From an uncultured Methanobrevibacter sp. (GTDB taxonomy: Archaea; Methanobacteriota; Methanobacteria; Methanobacteriales; Methanobacteriaceae): a DNA stretch of 64,000 nucleotides. The notes beneath the pieces are model-generated. The model searched no databases, had not been told where the DNA came from, and saw only the letters and a program-made list of their open reading frames with translations. Numbering within the stretch: position 1 is the stretch's first letter; the number at the start of each line of letters is the position of its first letter. Shown piece after piece: positions 30,245-38,839 of the stretch. Location: the NCBI RefSeq assembly GCF_902784195.1, contig NZ_CACZTX010000006.1, positions 186,001 through 250,000 of the forward strand, read 5' to 3'. The position numbers were made by a program, and so were the translations under genes.

Positions 30245-30916
30245 ATGGATATTAAACTATTTTTTCAAGCATTAAGCAAATTCCTAATTGGTCTTATAAT
30301 CATATGCATACTTCTTTTCATTCCTGCTGGAACTATAAATTATCCTAATGGATGGCTATTTATAGCATTGCTCTTTATTCCTATGCTTTTTGCAGGAATA
30401 ATCATGATTTTCAAATCTCCAGATCTTTTAAGAAGAAGATTGAATGCTAAGGAAAATGAGGATGAACAAAAAACAGTGATATTGATTAGTGGAATAATTT
30501 TCCTGCTTGCTTTCATTTTAGCTGGCCTTAACTTTAGATTTGGATGGTTCAATCTTCCAAGCATAGTGGTCATAATCGCTTCAGTCATATTCCTGCTTGC
30601 CTATATCATGTATGCTGAAGTGTTGAGAGAAAACGAATACCTTTCACGAACCGTTGAAGTTAGTGAGAATCAAAAAGTGGTTGACAGCGATTTGTACGGC
30701 ATTGTAAGGCATCCAATGTACACTTCTACAATATTTCTGTTCCTGTCAATGCCTTTGGTATTGGATTCAATATTCTCATTCATTGTGATGCTCGTTTATC
30801 CAATAATGATCATGTTTAGAATAAGAAATGAGGAGAGGGTATTGGAGAATGAATTGATTGGATATGAGGAATATAATGAAAAGGTAAAATATAAACTGAT
30901 TCCTTATTTATGGTAA
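30245..30916 (+). CDS. Isoprenylcysteine carboxyl methyltransferase-like membrane protein
   Basis: About 224 residues with five or six hydrophobic helices. The C-terminal half has the methyltransferase signature of this membrane family: YGIVRHPMYTS, followed by a hydrophobic pair and RIRNEERVLENELIGYEEYNEKVKY-type helix ending in KLIPYLW. Members methylate lipids or isoprenylated substrates with S-adenosylmethionine; the archaeal substrate is unknown. I chose the ATG at 30245, four bases past a GGTGA site; upstream GTG and ATG codons are possible. Confidence 0.8.
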   Translation: MDIKLFFQALSKFLIGLIIICILLFIPAGTINYPNGWLFIALLFIPMLFAGIIMIFKSPDLLRRRLNAKENEDEQKTVILISGIIFLLAFILAGLNFRFGWFNLPSIVVIIASVIFLLAYIMYAEVLRENEYLSRTVEVSENQKVVDSDLYGIVRHPMYTSTIFLFLSMPLVLDSIFSFIVMLVYPIMIMFRIRNEERVLENELIGYEEYNEKVKYKLIPYLW

Positions 30917-30969
30917 AAATAGCTAAAAAAAGAAGAATAAAAAGAAATATTAATAACTAAAAATAGCTA

Positions 30970-31692
30970 TTAAATCTCAAAACTTCCAGCATAGAATAAT
31001 CCTTTGGACTCTTCAGGATTGTCTTTCATATAGAATCTAAAGCTATCCTTATTCGCTACATAAAGATGTGCCAATGCTATTCCTGTATCAATCTTATTCC
31101 ATTTTTTATAGAATCTGTTTCTAAGTCTTCCAAGTTTCACTCTGTATAAGTCATAGCTACCATCTTCATTGTGAGTGAAATACCATGGCTGGGTATTTGA
31201 AGCGGAAGGTGCAAACTGTGCAGGGACTAGTTTTTCATCTGAATTATCAGTTATTTCATCAAGGCTTTTTCTTCTAAACTGGTCAATTTCCCTGTATAAA
31301 TTGCCTTTTGGCTTACCGATTGATATGATTATAATGAATTTTTGATCCTTATTTGGATTTTCATAATTTTTAGGATTTCCCATTCCTATCCAACAGGTCC
31401 CAATTCCCTTGCTTTGCAAAAACAAATCCACTTGCTGGAAGATGAAGCCTATATTTTGATAGTAATTCTCCTTTTCCTCACTGAAAATAGCTATGTAATG
31501 AGGTGCTTTCCATCTCATCATTGTAGAGATATTCTCTGTTGGGAGAATCTCATAGCTCCATTTTATGTTTGGATTCAATTCCTTTGCATTGTCAATGAAA
31601 TCCCTTATCTCATCAAGTGTCTGATTGTCAAGTGGTGCATCATCATAAGATCTAATGGATTGTCTTTTGTATATTGTATCTTCAAGGTTCAT
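30970..31692 (-). CDS. Nitroreductase family protein (TM nitroreductase type)
   Basis: A 240-residue flavoprotein with the nitroreductase opening IYKRQSIRSYDDAPL (FMN phosphate contacts) and the tandem half-domain layout of the longer TM1586-like group: a second FMN-contact region reads APSASNTQPWYF. A GIGTCWIGMG segment lies between. Such enzymes reduce flavins, quinones or nitro compounds with NAD(P)H; the physiological substrate is not inferable. It is convergent with the membrane methyltransferase gene. Confidence 0.85.
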   Translation of the reverse strand: MNLEDTIYKRQSIRSYDDAPLDNQTLDEIRDFIDNAKELNPNIKWSYEILPTENISTMMRWKAPHYIAIFSEEKENYYQNIGFIFQQVDLFLQSKGIGTCWIGMGNPKNYENPNKDQKFIIIISIGKPKGNLYREIDQFRRKSLDEITDNSDEKLVPAQFAPSASNTQPWYFTHNEDGSYDLYRVKLGRLRNRFYKKWNKIDTGIALAHLYVANKDSFRFYMKDNPEESKGLFYAGSFEI

Positions 31693-31885
31693 TTTATCAC
31701 AATATCAGTCGTTTTTGAAAATTTTCATTTATCAAATATAATTTTTAAATGAATATGATTTAAATCTATTGAATTGAGAGAAACATAACATAGTTATAAG
31801 GAAAATAGATTAAAATTTTTATAAAAATGATTTATATTAAAAAGAACATAATAATATATATTAAAAAATTTGAATAGGTAAAAAA

Positions 31886-33682
31886 ATGAGTAGAAAAGAC
31901 CCTATGATGATTGCAGAAATCATGAAGAATAACTTCAAGGGAGCATTCTCTAATCCTATTGTAGTGATTGTTCTCATTGGAGTAATTATAATTCCTTCAC
32001 TTTATGCGCTTTTGAACATACAGGCATGTTGGGATCCTTATGGAAATACCGGTGATGTTCCATTTGCAATAGCTAACCTTGACGAAGGAGCATCATTCAA
32101 TGATAAGGACATAAATGTAGGAAAGGAACTTGTAAAAGACTTGAAGAAGAATGATAAGTTTAAATGGACATTCGTTTCAGAAGATGACCTGCGAAAGGGC
32201 GTGTATAACGGAACCTATTATGCGGGAATTGTCATACCCAAAAACCTGAGTGAAAACATAGTTTCAATTACCGGTGACAATCCCCAACAGGCAAAACTTG
32301 AATACGTTGTAAATATGAAAACAAACCCTGTAGCAACTAAATTGACTGATTCCGGTGCCAATGCTGTCTATACCTCACTTAATGCAAAAATAGTTGAAAT
32401 CATAGATATTGCAGCTTACCAAAAGCTTGGTGAATTGCAGGCAGGCCTTGCTGAAGGAGCTCAAAAACTTGCAAATGGTGGAAAACAACTTCAAGCAGGT
32501 TCTGCAAAGGTTCAAGCAGGAGCAAGCCAAGTTAAAAGCGGTGAAAGCCAAGTAAAAGATGGTGCGAGTCAAGTTAAATCTGGAGCATCTTCACTTAATG
32601 ATGGTGCATCACAATTAAAGCAAGGTTCAGACCAATTAAGTGATGGTGCATCCCAAGTGGAAAAAGGTTCAGAGGAATTGTCAGCTGCAGTTGACCCTTC
32701 ATTAATACCTGATGGACCAATAAAAGACTATGCCGAAGGAAACGTTAAGCTTGCTGATGGAAGCAGTCAAGTGGCTGCTGGAGGAAAACAGTTAGCAAAC
32801 GGTGCAAATCAGTTAGCTAATGGAGGAAGCCAACTGGCAGATGGTGCAAATCAAGTAGCTGAAGGAAGCAGTAAATTGGCAGAAGGTTCAGTAAGTCTTG
32901 CTTCTGGAGCAACACTACTTTCCAATGGTGCAACAAATGCATTGTTTGCAGCATCCAGTTCATTAGGATCCACTGCAAATACTCTCGGTGGAATCACAGG
33001 CATAGATGAAGACACTCTTGGTGATTATTTCCTATCTCCTGTAGAGTTGGAAAGAAACGAACTGTTTTCTGTGAATTCATACGGTTCTGATGTATCTCCA
33101 TTCTATCTTGTATTATCCATGTGGGTAGGTGCCGTAATCACCTGTGTAATGATGAATCCAGGAACCAGCCAAGGAACCAAGTATTCCCCATTTGAAATGT
33201 ACTTCGGTAAATTGTTAACATACATTATAATGAGCATACTTCAAGCATGCGTGACAATAATAGGATGTTATCTTCTCGGCATTCAAATATTAAATCCAAT
33301 ACTCTTTATTGCATCCTGCATACTGGTATCGATGATATTCATGATCTTAATCTACTCAATAATTTCTGCAATCGGTACAGTTGGAAAGGCTATTGGAGTT
33401 GTCCTTTTGGTTCTTCAAATATCTGCAACTGGAGGAATCTATCCAATTCAAATCATGCATCCATTCTTCAGGGCATTGTATCCATACATGCCTATGACTT
33501 ATGGAATTACATTGGTACGTGAAGCACAGCTTGGTACTGTTTGGTCAAACTATATCCCAGCATTGGCCATACTTTTAGCTATTGGATTTGTAACAATAAT
33601 CGCCGCAGTGATCATTAAAGAAAAATTAGACAAGCCTTCCCATTACTTTGAAGAGAAACTAGAGGAAAGCAAATTATTTTAG
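31886..33682 (+). CDS. YhgE/Pip family membrane protein with glycine-rich heptad repeats
   Basis: A 598-residue membrane protein. One helix lies at residues 28-48 (VVIVLIGVIIIPSLYALLNI), followed by the conserved extracellular YhgE N-domain (WDPYGNTGDVPFAIANLDEG), which is the hallmark of this ABC-2-like family. Residues about 195-345 are heptads of the form GASQVKxG and GANQLANG, likely a long extracellular coiled coil or ladder. Five or six helices (about 400-585) follow. The family is best known in Firmicutes, where relatives include the phage infection protein Pip and EsaA of type VII secretion. Its presence in a gut methanogen suggests transfer. Role here unknown; it immediately precedes a secreted adhesin-like gene on the same strand. 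Confidence 0.88.
   Translation: MSRKDPMMIAEIMKNNFKGAFSNPIVVIVLIGVIIIPSLYALLNIQACWDPYGNTGDVPFAIANLDEGASFNDKDINVGKELVKDLKKNDKFKWTFVSEDDLRKGVYNGTYYAGIVIPKNLSENIVSITGDNPQQAKLEYVVNMKTNPVATKLTDSGANAVYTSLNAKIVEIIDIAAYQKLGELQAGLAEGAQKLANGGKQLQAGSAKVQAGASQVKSGESQVKDGASQVKSGASSLNDGASQLKQGSDQLSDGASQVEKGSEELSAAVDPSLIPDGPIKDYAEGNVKLADGSSQVAAGGKQLANGANQLANGGSQLADGANQVAEGSSKLAEGSVSLASGATLLSNGATNALFAASSSLGSTANTLGGITGIDEDTLGDYFLSPVELERNELFSVNSYGSDVSPFYLVLSMWVGAVITCVMMNPGTSQGTKYSPFEMYFGKLLTYIIMSILQACVTIIGCYLLGIQILNPILFIASCILVSMIFMILIYSIISAIGTVGKAIGVVLLVLQISATGGIYPIQIMHPFFRALYPYMPMTYGITLVREAQLGTVWSNYIPALAILLAIGFVTIIAAVIIKEKLDKPSHYFEEKLEESKLF
32470..32925 (+). repeat. Degenerate 21-bp repeats encoding heptads
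   Basis: Within the YhgE/Pip gene the DNA repeats in 21-base units that encode seven-residue blocks such as GASQVKS, GANQLAN and GSSKLAE. About eighteen units are visible, interrupted near residues 265-285 by a proline-containing stretch (DPSLIPDGPIKDY). Confidence 0.7.
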
Positions 33683-33726
33683 AAATTACGTTAATCTATA
33701 TATGATAAATGAAATGAGGAAAGTTT

Positions 33727-35235
33727 ATGAAATTCAAAAAAAGCCTTCTGATGGTATGCCTAATCATTTTCCTATTCACCATTGCAAGCGTTTCTGCAAA
33801 TGAGGTTGATGATGCAGTGAATGCAGCCGAAGACACTGGAATCATTGCTGTTGATGACAGCGATTCAGTTGGAAATATAGATGAAATCCTAACTGAATCT
33901 TCCGAGGAGGATGTAATGGAAGCGAACCCAGAAGATGATGGAACATTTTCTGCATTGCAACAGAAAATCAATAATGCAGAAGAAGGGACTGTAATTACAT
34001 TGGATAAGAATTACACTTATGATGATGGATTTAGCAAAAGAGGTATCCAAATAAATAAGAACTTGACAATAAACGGTAACGGCCACACACTAGACGGATT
34101 GTCCAAGTCAAGAATATTCTTAGTGAGATATGGCCTTACTGATAACAATTACGTTGTATTGAACAACATTAAATTCGTCAATGGAAACACCGATCTTTAC
34201 GGTGGAGCAATATTCAATTATGGTAATTTAACCGTTAACAATTGTGTCTTTACAAATAACTACGCTAAATATTGTGGTGGTGCTATAAACTCTGTAGGAC
34301 ACTTGAACTTAAAGAATTCCAAATTTACCAAGAATACTGCAGGAGGAGACGGTGGAGCTGTCTTAACATTTTCCATAGACAAAGCCGTTGAATTCTTTAA
34401 GAAAGCTTATGAGGATGAAACTCCTGAAGGGGAAATGGAATTCATTTTCAATGCTCCATTAAACATTGATTTAAGCTATGGAACAGACTATGTATCCAAA
34501 TGCATTTTCACCAACAATATTGCAAAAGGACGTGGTGGAGGAGCAATTTATGGATTCACTCACCTAAACATCAATTCATGTACATTTAATTCCAACCAAG
34601 CTAATGAGCATGGAGGAGCGGTATTTGCAAACAAGAATTTGGTTTTAAAGAATTCAAAATTCACAAATAACAAGGCACCTAAAAATGGTGGAGCGGTTTA
34701 CTTCAGATGCCATGAACAAAGCGGCAGTTACGTAAACAAGACTTGGGTTCCAAAGATGAAATACTATTCTGCAAATATCACCAATTGTGCTTTCAGCAAA
34801 AACACTGCTAACAAAGGTGGAGCAATATATGGATTTTTAAATGTTGCATCTGACAAGAAGCGTTTGAAAGTGAATAAATGCAATTTCACTGCCAATAAGG
34901 CAAGTTCATCTGGCAGGGATGTATTAGGTGGAACCTGTTCAAACTGCATTTACAATTACATCAAATTGACTTCAAAAAACAAAACAGTGAAAAAATCTGC
35001 TAAAAAACTCACTTTAACTGTAAAGCTTACTAAAGGAAAAGCATTGCTTAAAAATAAAAAGATTAAATTCAGATTCAGAGGCAAAAACTATTATGCAAAA
35101 ACCAACTCAAAAGGAATTGCAAAAGTCATAATCAAAAAAAGCGTGCTTAAAAAGCTTAAAGCAGGTAAAAAATACACTGTAAAAATGTCTTATCTTAAAC
35201 ACAGCATTAAAAGAACTGTGAAAGTCAAAAGATGA
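33727..35235 (+). CDS. Small adhesin-like protein (beta-helix plus basic C-terminal domain)
   Basis: A secreted protein of 502 residues. A signal peptide (KKSLLMVCLIIFLFTIASVSA) is followed by an acidic linker and, from about residue 75 to 400, right-handed parallel beta-helix coils with the repeated pattern GGAIxxxGNLxVNNCxFTNN. The C-terminal 90 residues are very lysine-rich with an Ig-like strand pattern (KIKFRFRGKNYYAKTNSKG), like the ends of the large adhesins at 45-60 kb. Such proteins are thought to mediate attachment at the cell surface. The start has a GAGG site. It follows the YhgE/Pip gene by 44 bases and is probably co-transcribed. Confidence 0.85.
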   Translation: MKFKKSLLMVCLIIFLFTIASVSANEVDDAVNAAEDTGIIAVDDSDSVGNIDEILTESSEEDVMEANPEDDGTFSALQQKINNAEEGTVITLDKNYTYDDGFSKRGIQINKNLTINGNGHTLDGLSKSRIFLVRYGLTDNNYVVLNNIKFVNGNTDLYGGAIFNYGNLTVNNCVFTNNYAKYCGGAINSVGHLNLKNSKFTKNTAGGDGGAVLTFSIDKAVEFFKKAYEDETPEGEMEFIFNAPLNIDLSYGTDYVSKCIFTNNIAKGRGGGAIYGFTHLNINSCTFNSNQANEHGGAVFANKNLVLKNSKFTNNKAPKNGGAVYFRCHEQSGSYVNKTWVPKMKYYSANITNCAFSKNTANKGGAIYGFLNVASDKKRLKVNKCNFTANKASSSGRDVLGGTCSNCIYNYIKLTSKNKTVKKSAKKLTLTVKLTKGKALLKNKKIKFRFRGKNYYAKTNSKGIAKVIIKKSVLKKLKAGKKYTVKMSYLKHSIKRTVKVKR

Positions 35236-35262
35236 TTTAAATTAATATTTAAAATAAAATAG

Positions 35263-35302
35263 AATGCCTTATTGAATTAAGGCATTTAATTTTCTTTTTT
35301 TC
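35263..35302 (+). terminator. Terminator after the small adhesin-like gene
   Basis: A 9-bp perfect stem (AATGCCTTA/TAAGGCATT) with a 6-base loop is followed by T-rich sequence ending in seven T. Confidence 0.8.
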
Positions 35303-35488
35303 AAAATTTTTATTTAACAATTAAAACCAGCTATTTTTAAAAGATCAAAACTTATGAAAGGGCTTTGAAAATTAATTAAAAAAAGATTTAAAAATAAAAA
35401 ATTAGTGAAAAAATTAATTGAAAAATATTAAAAAAATAATTAAAAAATAAAAAAAGAAAAAATAGAAGAAAAATAATTTAAAAATAAA

Positions 35489-35821
35489 TTATTCTTCTGC
35501 TTCTGCTTCCTTTTCAGCTTCAATGATTTCAATTTGGTTTTCAAACCATGGAAGAATGTCTTCATCTTCAGCATGGTATTCCGCTTTAGCCTGTTCGAAT
35601 TCTGCTTTTGCATCTTCAACATTGCCTTCTTGAGCTTTTACCAAAATGGAAGCCAAAATAGCGGTCTTGTCTTCTGGAGCTTCTGCTTTCCATTCTTCAA
35701 TGATTTCTTTCAATTTAGCAATATCTGCTTCTAATGGCTCTTTATTGGCTTTTATCTCTTCAAAGAGTTTCATGAAGATAATTGCTTTTCCGACTTTTTT
35801 TGCTGCGCTTTTAATTCCCAT
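35489..35821 (-). CDS. Small acidic helical protein of unknown function
   Basis: 110 residues with a very strong AAAGGAGGA site before the ATG. After a basic N-terminus (MGIKSAAKKVGKAIIFMK) the rest is acidic and helix-forming, rich in Ala, Glu and Lys, ending EAEKEAEAEE. The spacing of hydrophobic residues (LASILVKAQEGNVEDAKAEF) resembles tetratricopeptide-type helical pairs, but there is no clear match. I do not recognise a family. Alone between the small adhesin gene and the kinase-like gene. Confidence 0.7.
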   Translation of the reverse strand: MGIKSAAKKVGKAIIFMKLFEEIKANKEPLEADIAKLKEIIEEWKAEAPEDKTAILASILVKAQEGNVEDAKAEFEQAKAEYHAEDEDILPWFENQIEIIEAEKEAEAEE

Positions 35822-35913
35822 ATTAAATCCTCCTTTATAGAATTTATTTGTAATTTAAATGAATTTAACTTACTTATCAGCTTAGAATTAATTTGTAATT
35901 TTGAAATTTGAAC

Positions 35914-37539
35914 TTATTTGTCAAGGAGGACATATTTTATAACTATGTAAAATCCTAAGACTGCACTTAATAGGAATCCGAATAGACCAATTGCAGAAGT
36001 GTCCCACATTTTTGGTCCGCTGTTTGATAGGATAGCCAATGATGAACCTATGATAAGTGCAGATATTATGAGTGATGCTGAAAGCTGATTCTTAAGTTCA
36101 GTCAATCCTTTAAGTTCCAAATTGACTTTTATTTCTCCTTTTTCCACTTTTGTAAGGGTGGAATTTATCCTATCAGGCAAATCCTTCATTAAATGTTCAA
36201 CATCCAATAGATAGTCATAGCTTCCTTTTGCAACATTCACAGGATTGAACTTATTGACAACTAATTTTTTGGAGAATCTTTGAAGTGCCTCTCCAATATT
36301 GAAGTCCTTGTCCAAATTATATCCTATATCTTCAATAAGTGCCACTCCTCTTCCAATCATGACGAATTCTCTTGGAAGTGTTACTCCATGCTTGATCATG
36401 GTGTTGATTAATTTTTCCAAAACACCATCCATTTGGTCCAAATCAGCACCAATGTAACGATTTACCAAATCCTCGATATCCATCCTTAACTCTTCAGTAT
36501 CCTGTTCAGGAGAGATGATTTTCATATAAAGCAATTGCTTGACAAGGCTGTTTGCATTTCCTCCTAGCAATAATAAGATCAATTGAGCCAAGTCACTGCG
36601 GAAAGTTTCATTCAATATTCCCATCATACCTAAATCAAGGTAGCAGAGCTTTTTCTCTTCTGCATCTATGATCATGTTACCTGGGTGAGGGTCTGCATGG
36701 AAGAAACCGTCAATCATCATTTGCTTGAAATAGGATTCGACTATATCATTTGCAATTTTCTTGCCTGATATGCCTTCAATCTCATTGTCATACAAGTCGG
36801 TGACATTATATCCTTCAACAAGCTCCATATTGATGAGCCTATTGGTACATAGCTTAGGATATACTTTAGGATATTTCACATAATCATGACCTTCAAAGTT
36901 CTTGGTGATCTTTTGAATGTTCATGACCTCTTCCATATAGTCAAGTTCCTTGAAAATGGATCTTTCAAATTCCTTTATGATTGCCGGCAAGTTGAATGTT
37001 CTTGTTTTTGTAATGTACCTGTCAGCCTTTTCAGCCAAGTAAACCATTATCCTTACATCAGATGCAACGATATCATATGAACCTGGCTTTTGGACTTTCA
37101 CAGCTACATTTTCACCAGTTTCCTTCAATGTGGCCTTGTAAACCTGACCGATTGACGCTGACCCGAGTGGCTCCTCTTCAAATTCGGAGTACACTTCATC
37201 CAATGGCTGACCAAGTTCAGTTTCTATCACTTCCCTGATCTCTTCAAATGGGGTGACAGGAGTGTTATCCCTAAGCTTTGTCAGTTCCTCTGCAATCTCA
37301 TTTCCGACAAGGTCAGGCCTTGTACATAAAAGCTGACCTAATTTGACATAAGCCGGGCCTAATTCCTCCAAGGCCATTCTAATTCCAGAAGAATCCAATT
37401 CATCTTCATATTCACCTTGAGAGGGGTATTTAGGTTTTCTAGATTCAGATATCAAATGTCCTACATTATACTTCTTAGCAACGTTACGGATTTCGTTAAT
37501 CCTTTGACTAGCTTCCTTTATTTCTTCTCTTGATGCCAT
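35914..37539 (-). CDS. ABC1/UbiB-family atypical kinase
   Basis: A 541-residue protein of the UbiB/ADCK family. It has the family's KxGQ motif (AYVKLGQLL), the alanine-rich nucleotide loop (PLGSASIGQVYKA) with VAVKVQKPG lysine, the catalytic HADPHPGN and metal-binding LDLGMMG, and two C-terminal transmembrane helices (residues about 495-535). In bacteria and mitochondria it supports ubiquinone synthesis; methanogens lack ubiquinone, so an isoprenoid-lipid or other membrane role is inferred only. It is divergent from the riboswitch-ribB unit. Confidence 0.92.
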   Translation of the reverse strand: MASREEIKEASQRINEIRNVAKKYNVGHLISESRKPKYPSQGEYEDELDSSGIRMALEELGPAYVKLGQLLCTRPDLVGNEIAEELTKLRDNTPVTPFEEIREVIETELGQPLDEVYSEFEEEPLGSASIGQVYKATLKETGENVAVKVQKPGSYDIVASDVRIMVYLAEKADRYITKTRTFNLPAIIKEFERSIFKELDYMEEVMNIQKITKNFEGHDYVKYPKVYPKLCTNRLINMELVEGYNVTDLYDNEIEGISGKKIANDIVESYFKQMMIDGFFHADPHPGNMIIDAEEKKLCYLDLGMMGILNETFRSDLAQLILLLLGGNANSLVKQLLYMKIISPEQDTEELRMDIEDLVNRYIGADLDQMDGVLEKLINTMIKHGVTLPREFVMIGRGVALIEDIGYNLDKDFNIGEALQRFSKKLVVNKFNPVNVAKGSYDYLLDVEHLMKDLPDRINSTLTKVEKGEIKVNLELKGLTELKNQLSASLIISALIIGSSLAILSNSGPKMWDTSAIGLFGFLLSAVLGFYIVIKYVLLDK

Positions 37540-37644
37540 AATATCCTAACCAAATTACATGAATTAAACATTATTATGATAATGTTTATAAAAAAAAGTT
37601 AAAAAATTTTTCTTAATATGATTAACATTTGTTAAAATAATTTA

Positions 37645-37673
37645 TTTATATATAAAAAAGATATATAAAAAAG
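37645..37673 (+). promoter_or_regulatory. Promoter for the riboswitch-ribB transcript
   Basis: Two overlapping TATA-like stretches (TTTATATATAAAAAAG at 37645-37660 and GATATATAAAAAAG at 37660-37673) would start transcription about 25 bases further on, just before the aptamer at 37707. Confidence 0.5.
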
Positions 37674-37706
37674 TATTTTAATCACTTACAATATATTTTA
37701 ATATAC

Positions 37707-37851
37707 AATTCTCAGGGCGGAGTGAAATTCTCCACCGGTGGTGATTCATTAGTGCAAAAATTTTTTCTAAAAATGATAAGTCCACGAGCACAATTGTGTT
37801 GATTTGGTGAAAGTCCAAAACCGACGGTGACAGTCCGGATGGAAGAGAATA
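37707..37851 (+). promoter_or_regulatory. FMN riboswitch (RFN element)
   Basis: The conserved FMN aptamer is readable in order. The P1 arms are ATTCTC (37708-37713) and GAGAAT (37845-37850). The core reads AGGGCGGAGTGAAATTCTCC, then ACCGGTGGT, a variable arm, TCCACGAGC, then GATTTGGTGAAAGTCCAAAA, CCGACGGTGACAGTCCGGAT and GGAAGAGAAT. These match the RFN consensus at nearly every invariant stretch. It lies 165 bases before ribB in the same direction, which fits feedback control of riboflavin synthesis by FMN. The class is overwhelmingly bacterial, so its presence here is notable. Confidence 0.93.
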
Positions 37852-37878
37852 TGAGTTTAAAGTAAATAGGTTAGATAA

Positions 37879-37978
37879 CTCTATGTTTGATTAATAGAGA
37901 ATAGCTAAAAATCTAAAAAAAATCACCTTTACTTAAAAATAAATATCCTTTTTTTGCCCTGATTCTAGTAACTAGAAT
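37879..37978 (+). promoter_or_regulatory. Possible riboswitch expression platform
   Basis: Between aptamer and ribB there is a 6-bp hairpin (CTCTAT/ATAGAG, 37879-37899), a run of seven T at 37949-37955, and a perfect inverted repeat ATTCTAGT/ACTAGAAT at 37962-37978. The U-tract could be an archaeal termination site controlled by the aptamer; the last repeat could be a leader hairpin or operator. No stem that overlaps the aptamer was found by eye. Confidence 0.4.
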
Positions 37979-38016
37979 TAGAAAACTTTTAATTTAAACA
38001 ACTAAGGAGCTTTACT

Positions 38017-38658
38017 ATGAATCATGAAGAAAGTTTAAAAGGAAGTCCTCAAGAAAGAGTGGAAATAGCATTGGATGCAATTAGATCAGGAAATGGAGTC
38101 ATTGTAACTGATGATGAGACACGTGAGAATGAAGGAGACATGATCTTTTCATCAGAACACTTGACTGAGGAGCAAATGGCACTTCTCATAAGAGAAGGAA
38201 GTGGAATCGTATGCTTATGCTTAACTCCTGATAAGGCAGATGAATTGGAACTTCCTTTAATGGTAGAAAACAATACAAGTACCTATGGTACTGGATTTAC
38301 AATAACAATTGAAGCAGCAGAAGGAGTAACCACTGGCGTATCTGCAGCAGACAGAGTAAAAACCGTTAAGGCTGCATCAAATCCAGATGCAAAGCCAAGT
38401 GATTTAAACCACCCAGGTCACGTATTCCCTCTTAGAGCAAGAGAAGGTGGAGTGCTTGAAAGAGATGGCCATACTGAAGCAACCATTGATTTAATGAGAC
38501 TTGCTGGCCTTAATCCTGCGGGGGTATTATGTGAAATCACATTGCCAAACGGAACCATGGCAAGGATGCCAGATGTTATTGAGTTCTCAAAAGAGCATGA
38601 CATGCCTGTTGTAACAATTGAAGATATTATTACATATCGTAAAGAAAATAACGTTTAA
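38017..38658 (+). CDS. ribB: 3,4-dihydroxy-2-butanone 4-phosphate synthase
   Basis: Makes the four-carbon unit for riboflavin from ribulose 5-phosphate. The 213-residue single-domain enzyme has the metal and phosphate motif [66 protein letters not shown] and [14 protein letters not shown]. The sequence is strikingly close to Escherichia coli RibB in these blocks. Together with the FMN riboswitch upstream this suggests the whole unit came from bacteria. An AAGGAG site precedes the ATG. It is followed directly by a structured terminator repeat. Confidence 0.96.
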   Translation: MNHEESLKGSPQERVEIALDAIRSGNGVIVTDDETRENEGDMIFSSEHLTEEQMALLIREGSGIVCLCLTPDKADELELPLMVENNTSTYGTGFTITIEAAEGVTTGVSAADRVKTVKAASNPDAKPSDLNHPGHVFPLRAREGGVLERDGHTEATIDLMRLAGLNPAGVLCEITLPNGTMARMPDVIEFSKEHDMPVVTIEDIITYRKENNV

Positions 38659-38701
38659 CCAAGCTTTTTGACTTCGTCAAAAACCTTGACCAAAATTTTT
38701 T
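38659..38701 (+). terminator. Structured gene-end repeat, family A, copy 2 (after ribB)
   Basis: It begins on the base after the ribB stop: CCAAGC, a stem TTTTTGAC/GTCAAAAA with loop TTC, then CCTTGACCAAAATTTTTT. Outer arms CAAG and CTTG also pair. The same layout follows glyA with a different inner stem. Confidence 0.75.
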
Positions 38702-38736
38702 GCAATTAAATTAAAAAACTAGCAATTGATTAAAAA

Positions 38737-38839
38737 AAAACAACTAAGAAGGGAAATTATATACAAGCTTTTTGACTTCGTCAAAAACCTTGACCAAAAA
38801 TTCCTAAAATTACTAAAAACAACTAAGAAGGGAAATTAT
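38737..38839 (+). repeat. Duplicated hairpin and leader unit before tfrA
   Basis: A leader segment with ACAACTAAGAAGGGAAATTA occurs at 38737-38760 and again at 38816-38839, where it forms the ribosome-binding site and start of tfrA. Between the two lies a second copy (38764-38802) of the hairpin found directly after ribB. The spacer is therefore a tandem duplication of hairpin plus leader; the first leader copy reads ATA instead of ATG and is a dead start. Confidence 0.8.

Noticed and set aside
32470-32925. Short periodic repeats considered as a possible CRISPR-like array
   Set aside because: The 21-base period is in frame and encodes degenerate heptads; there are no unique spacers.
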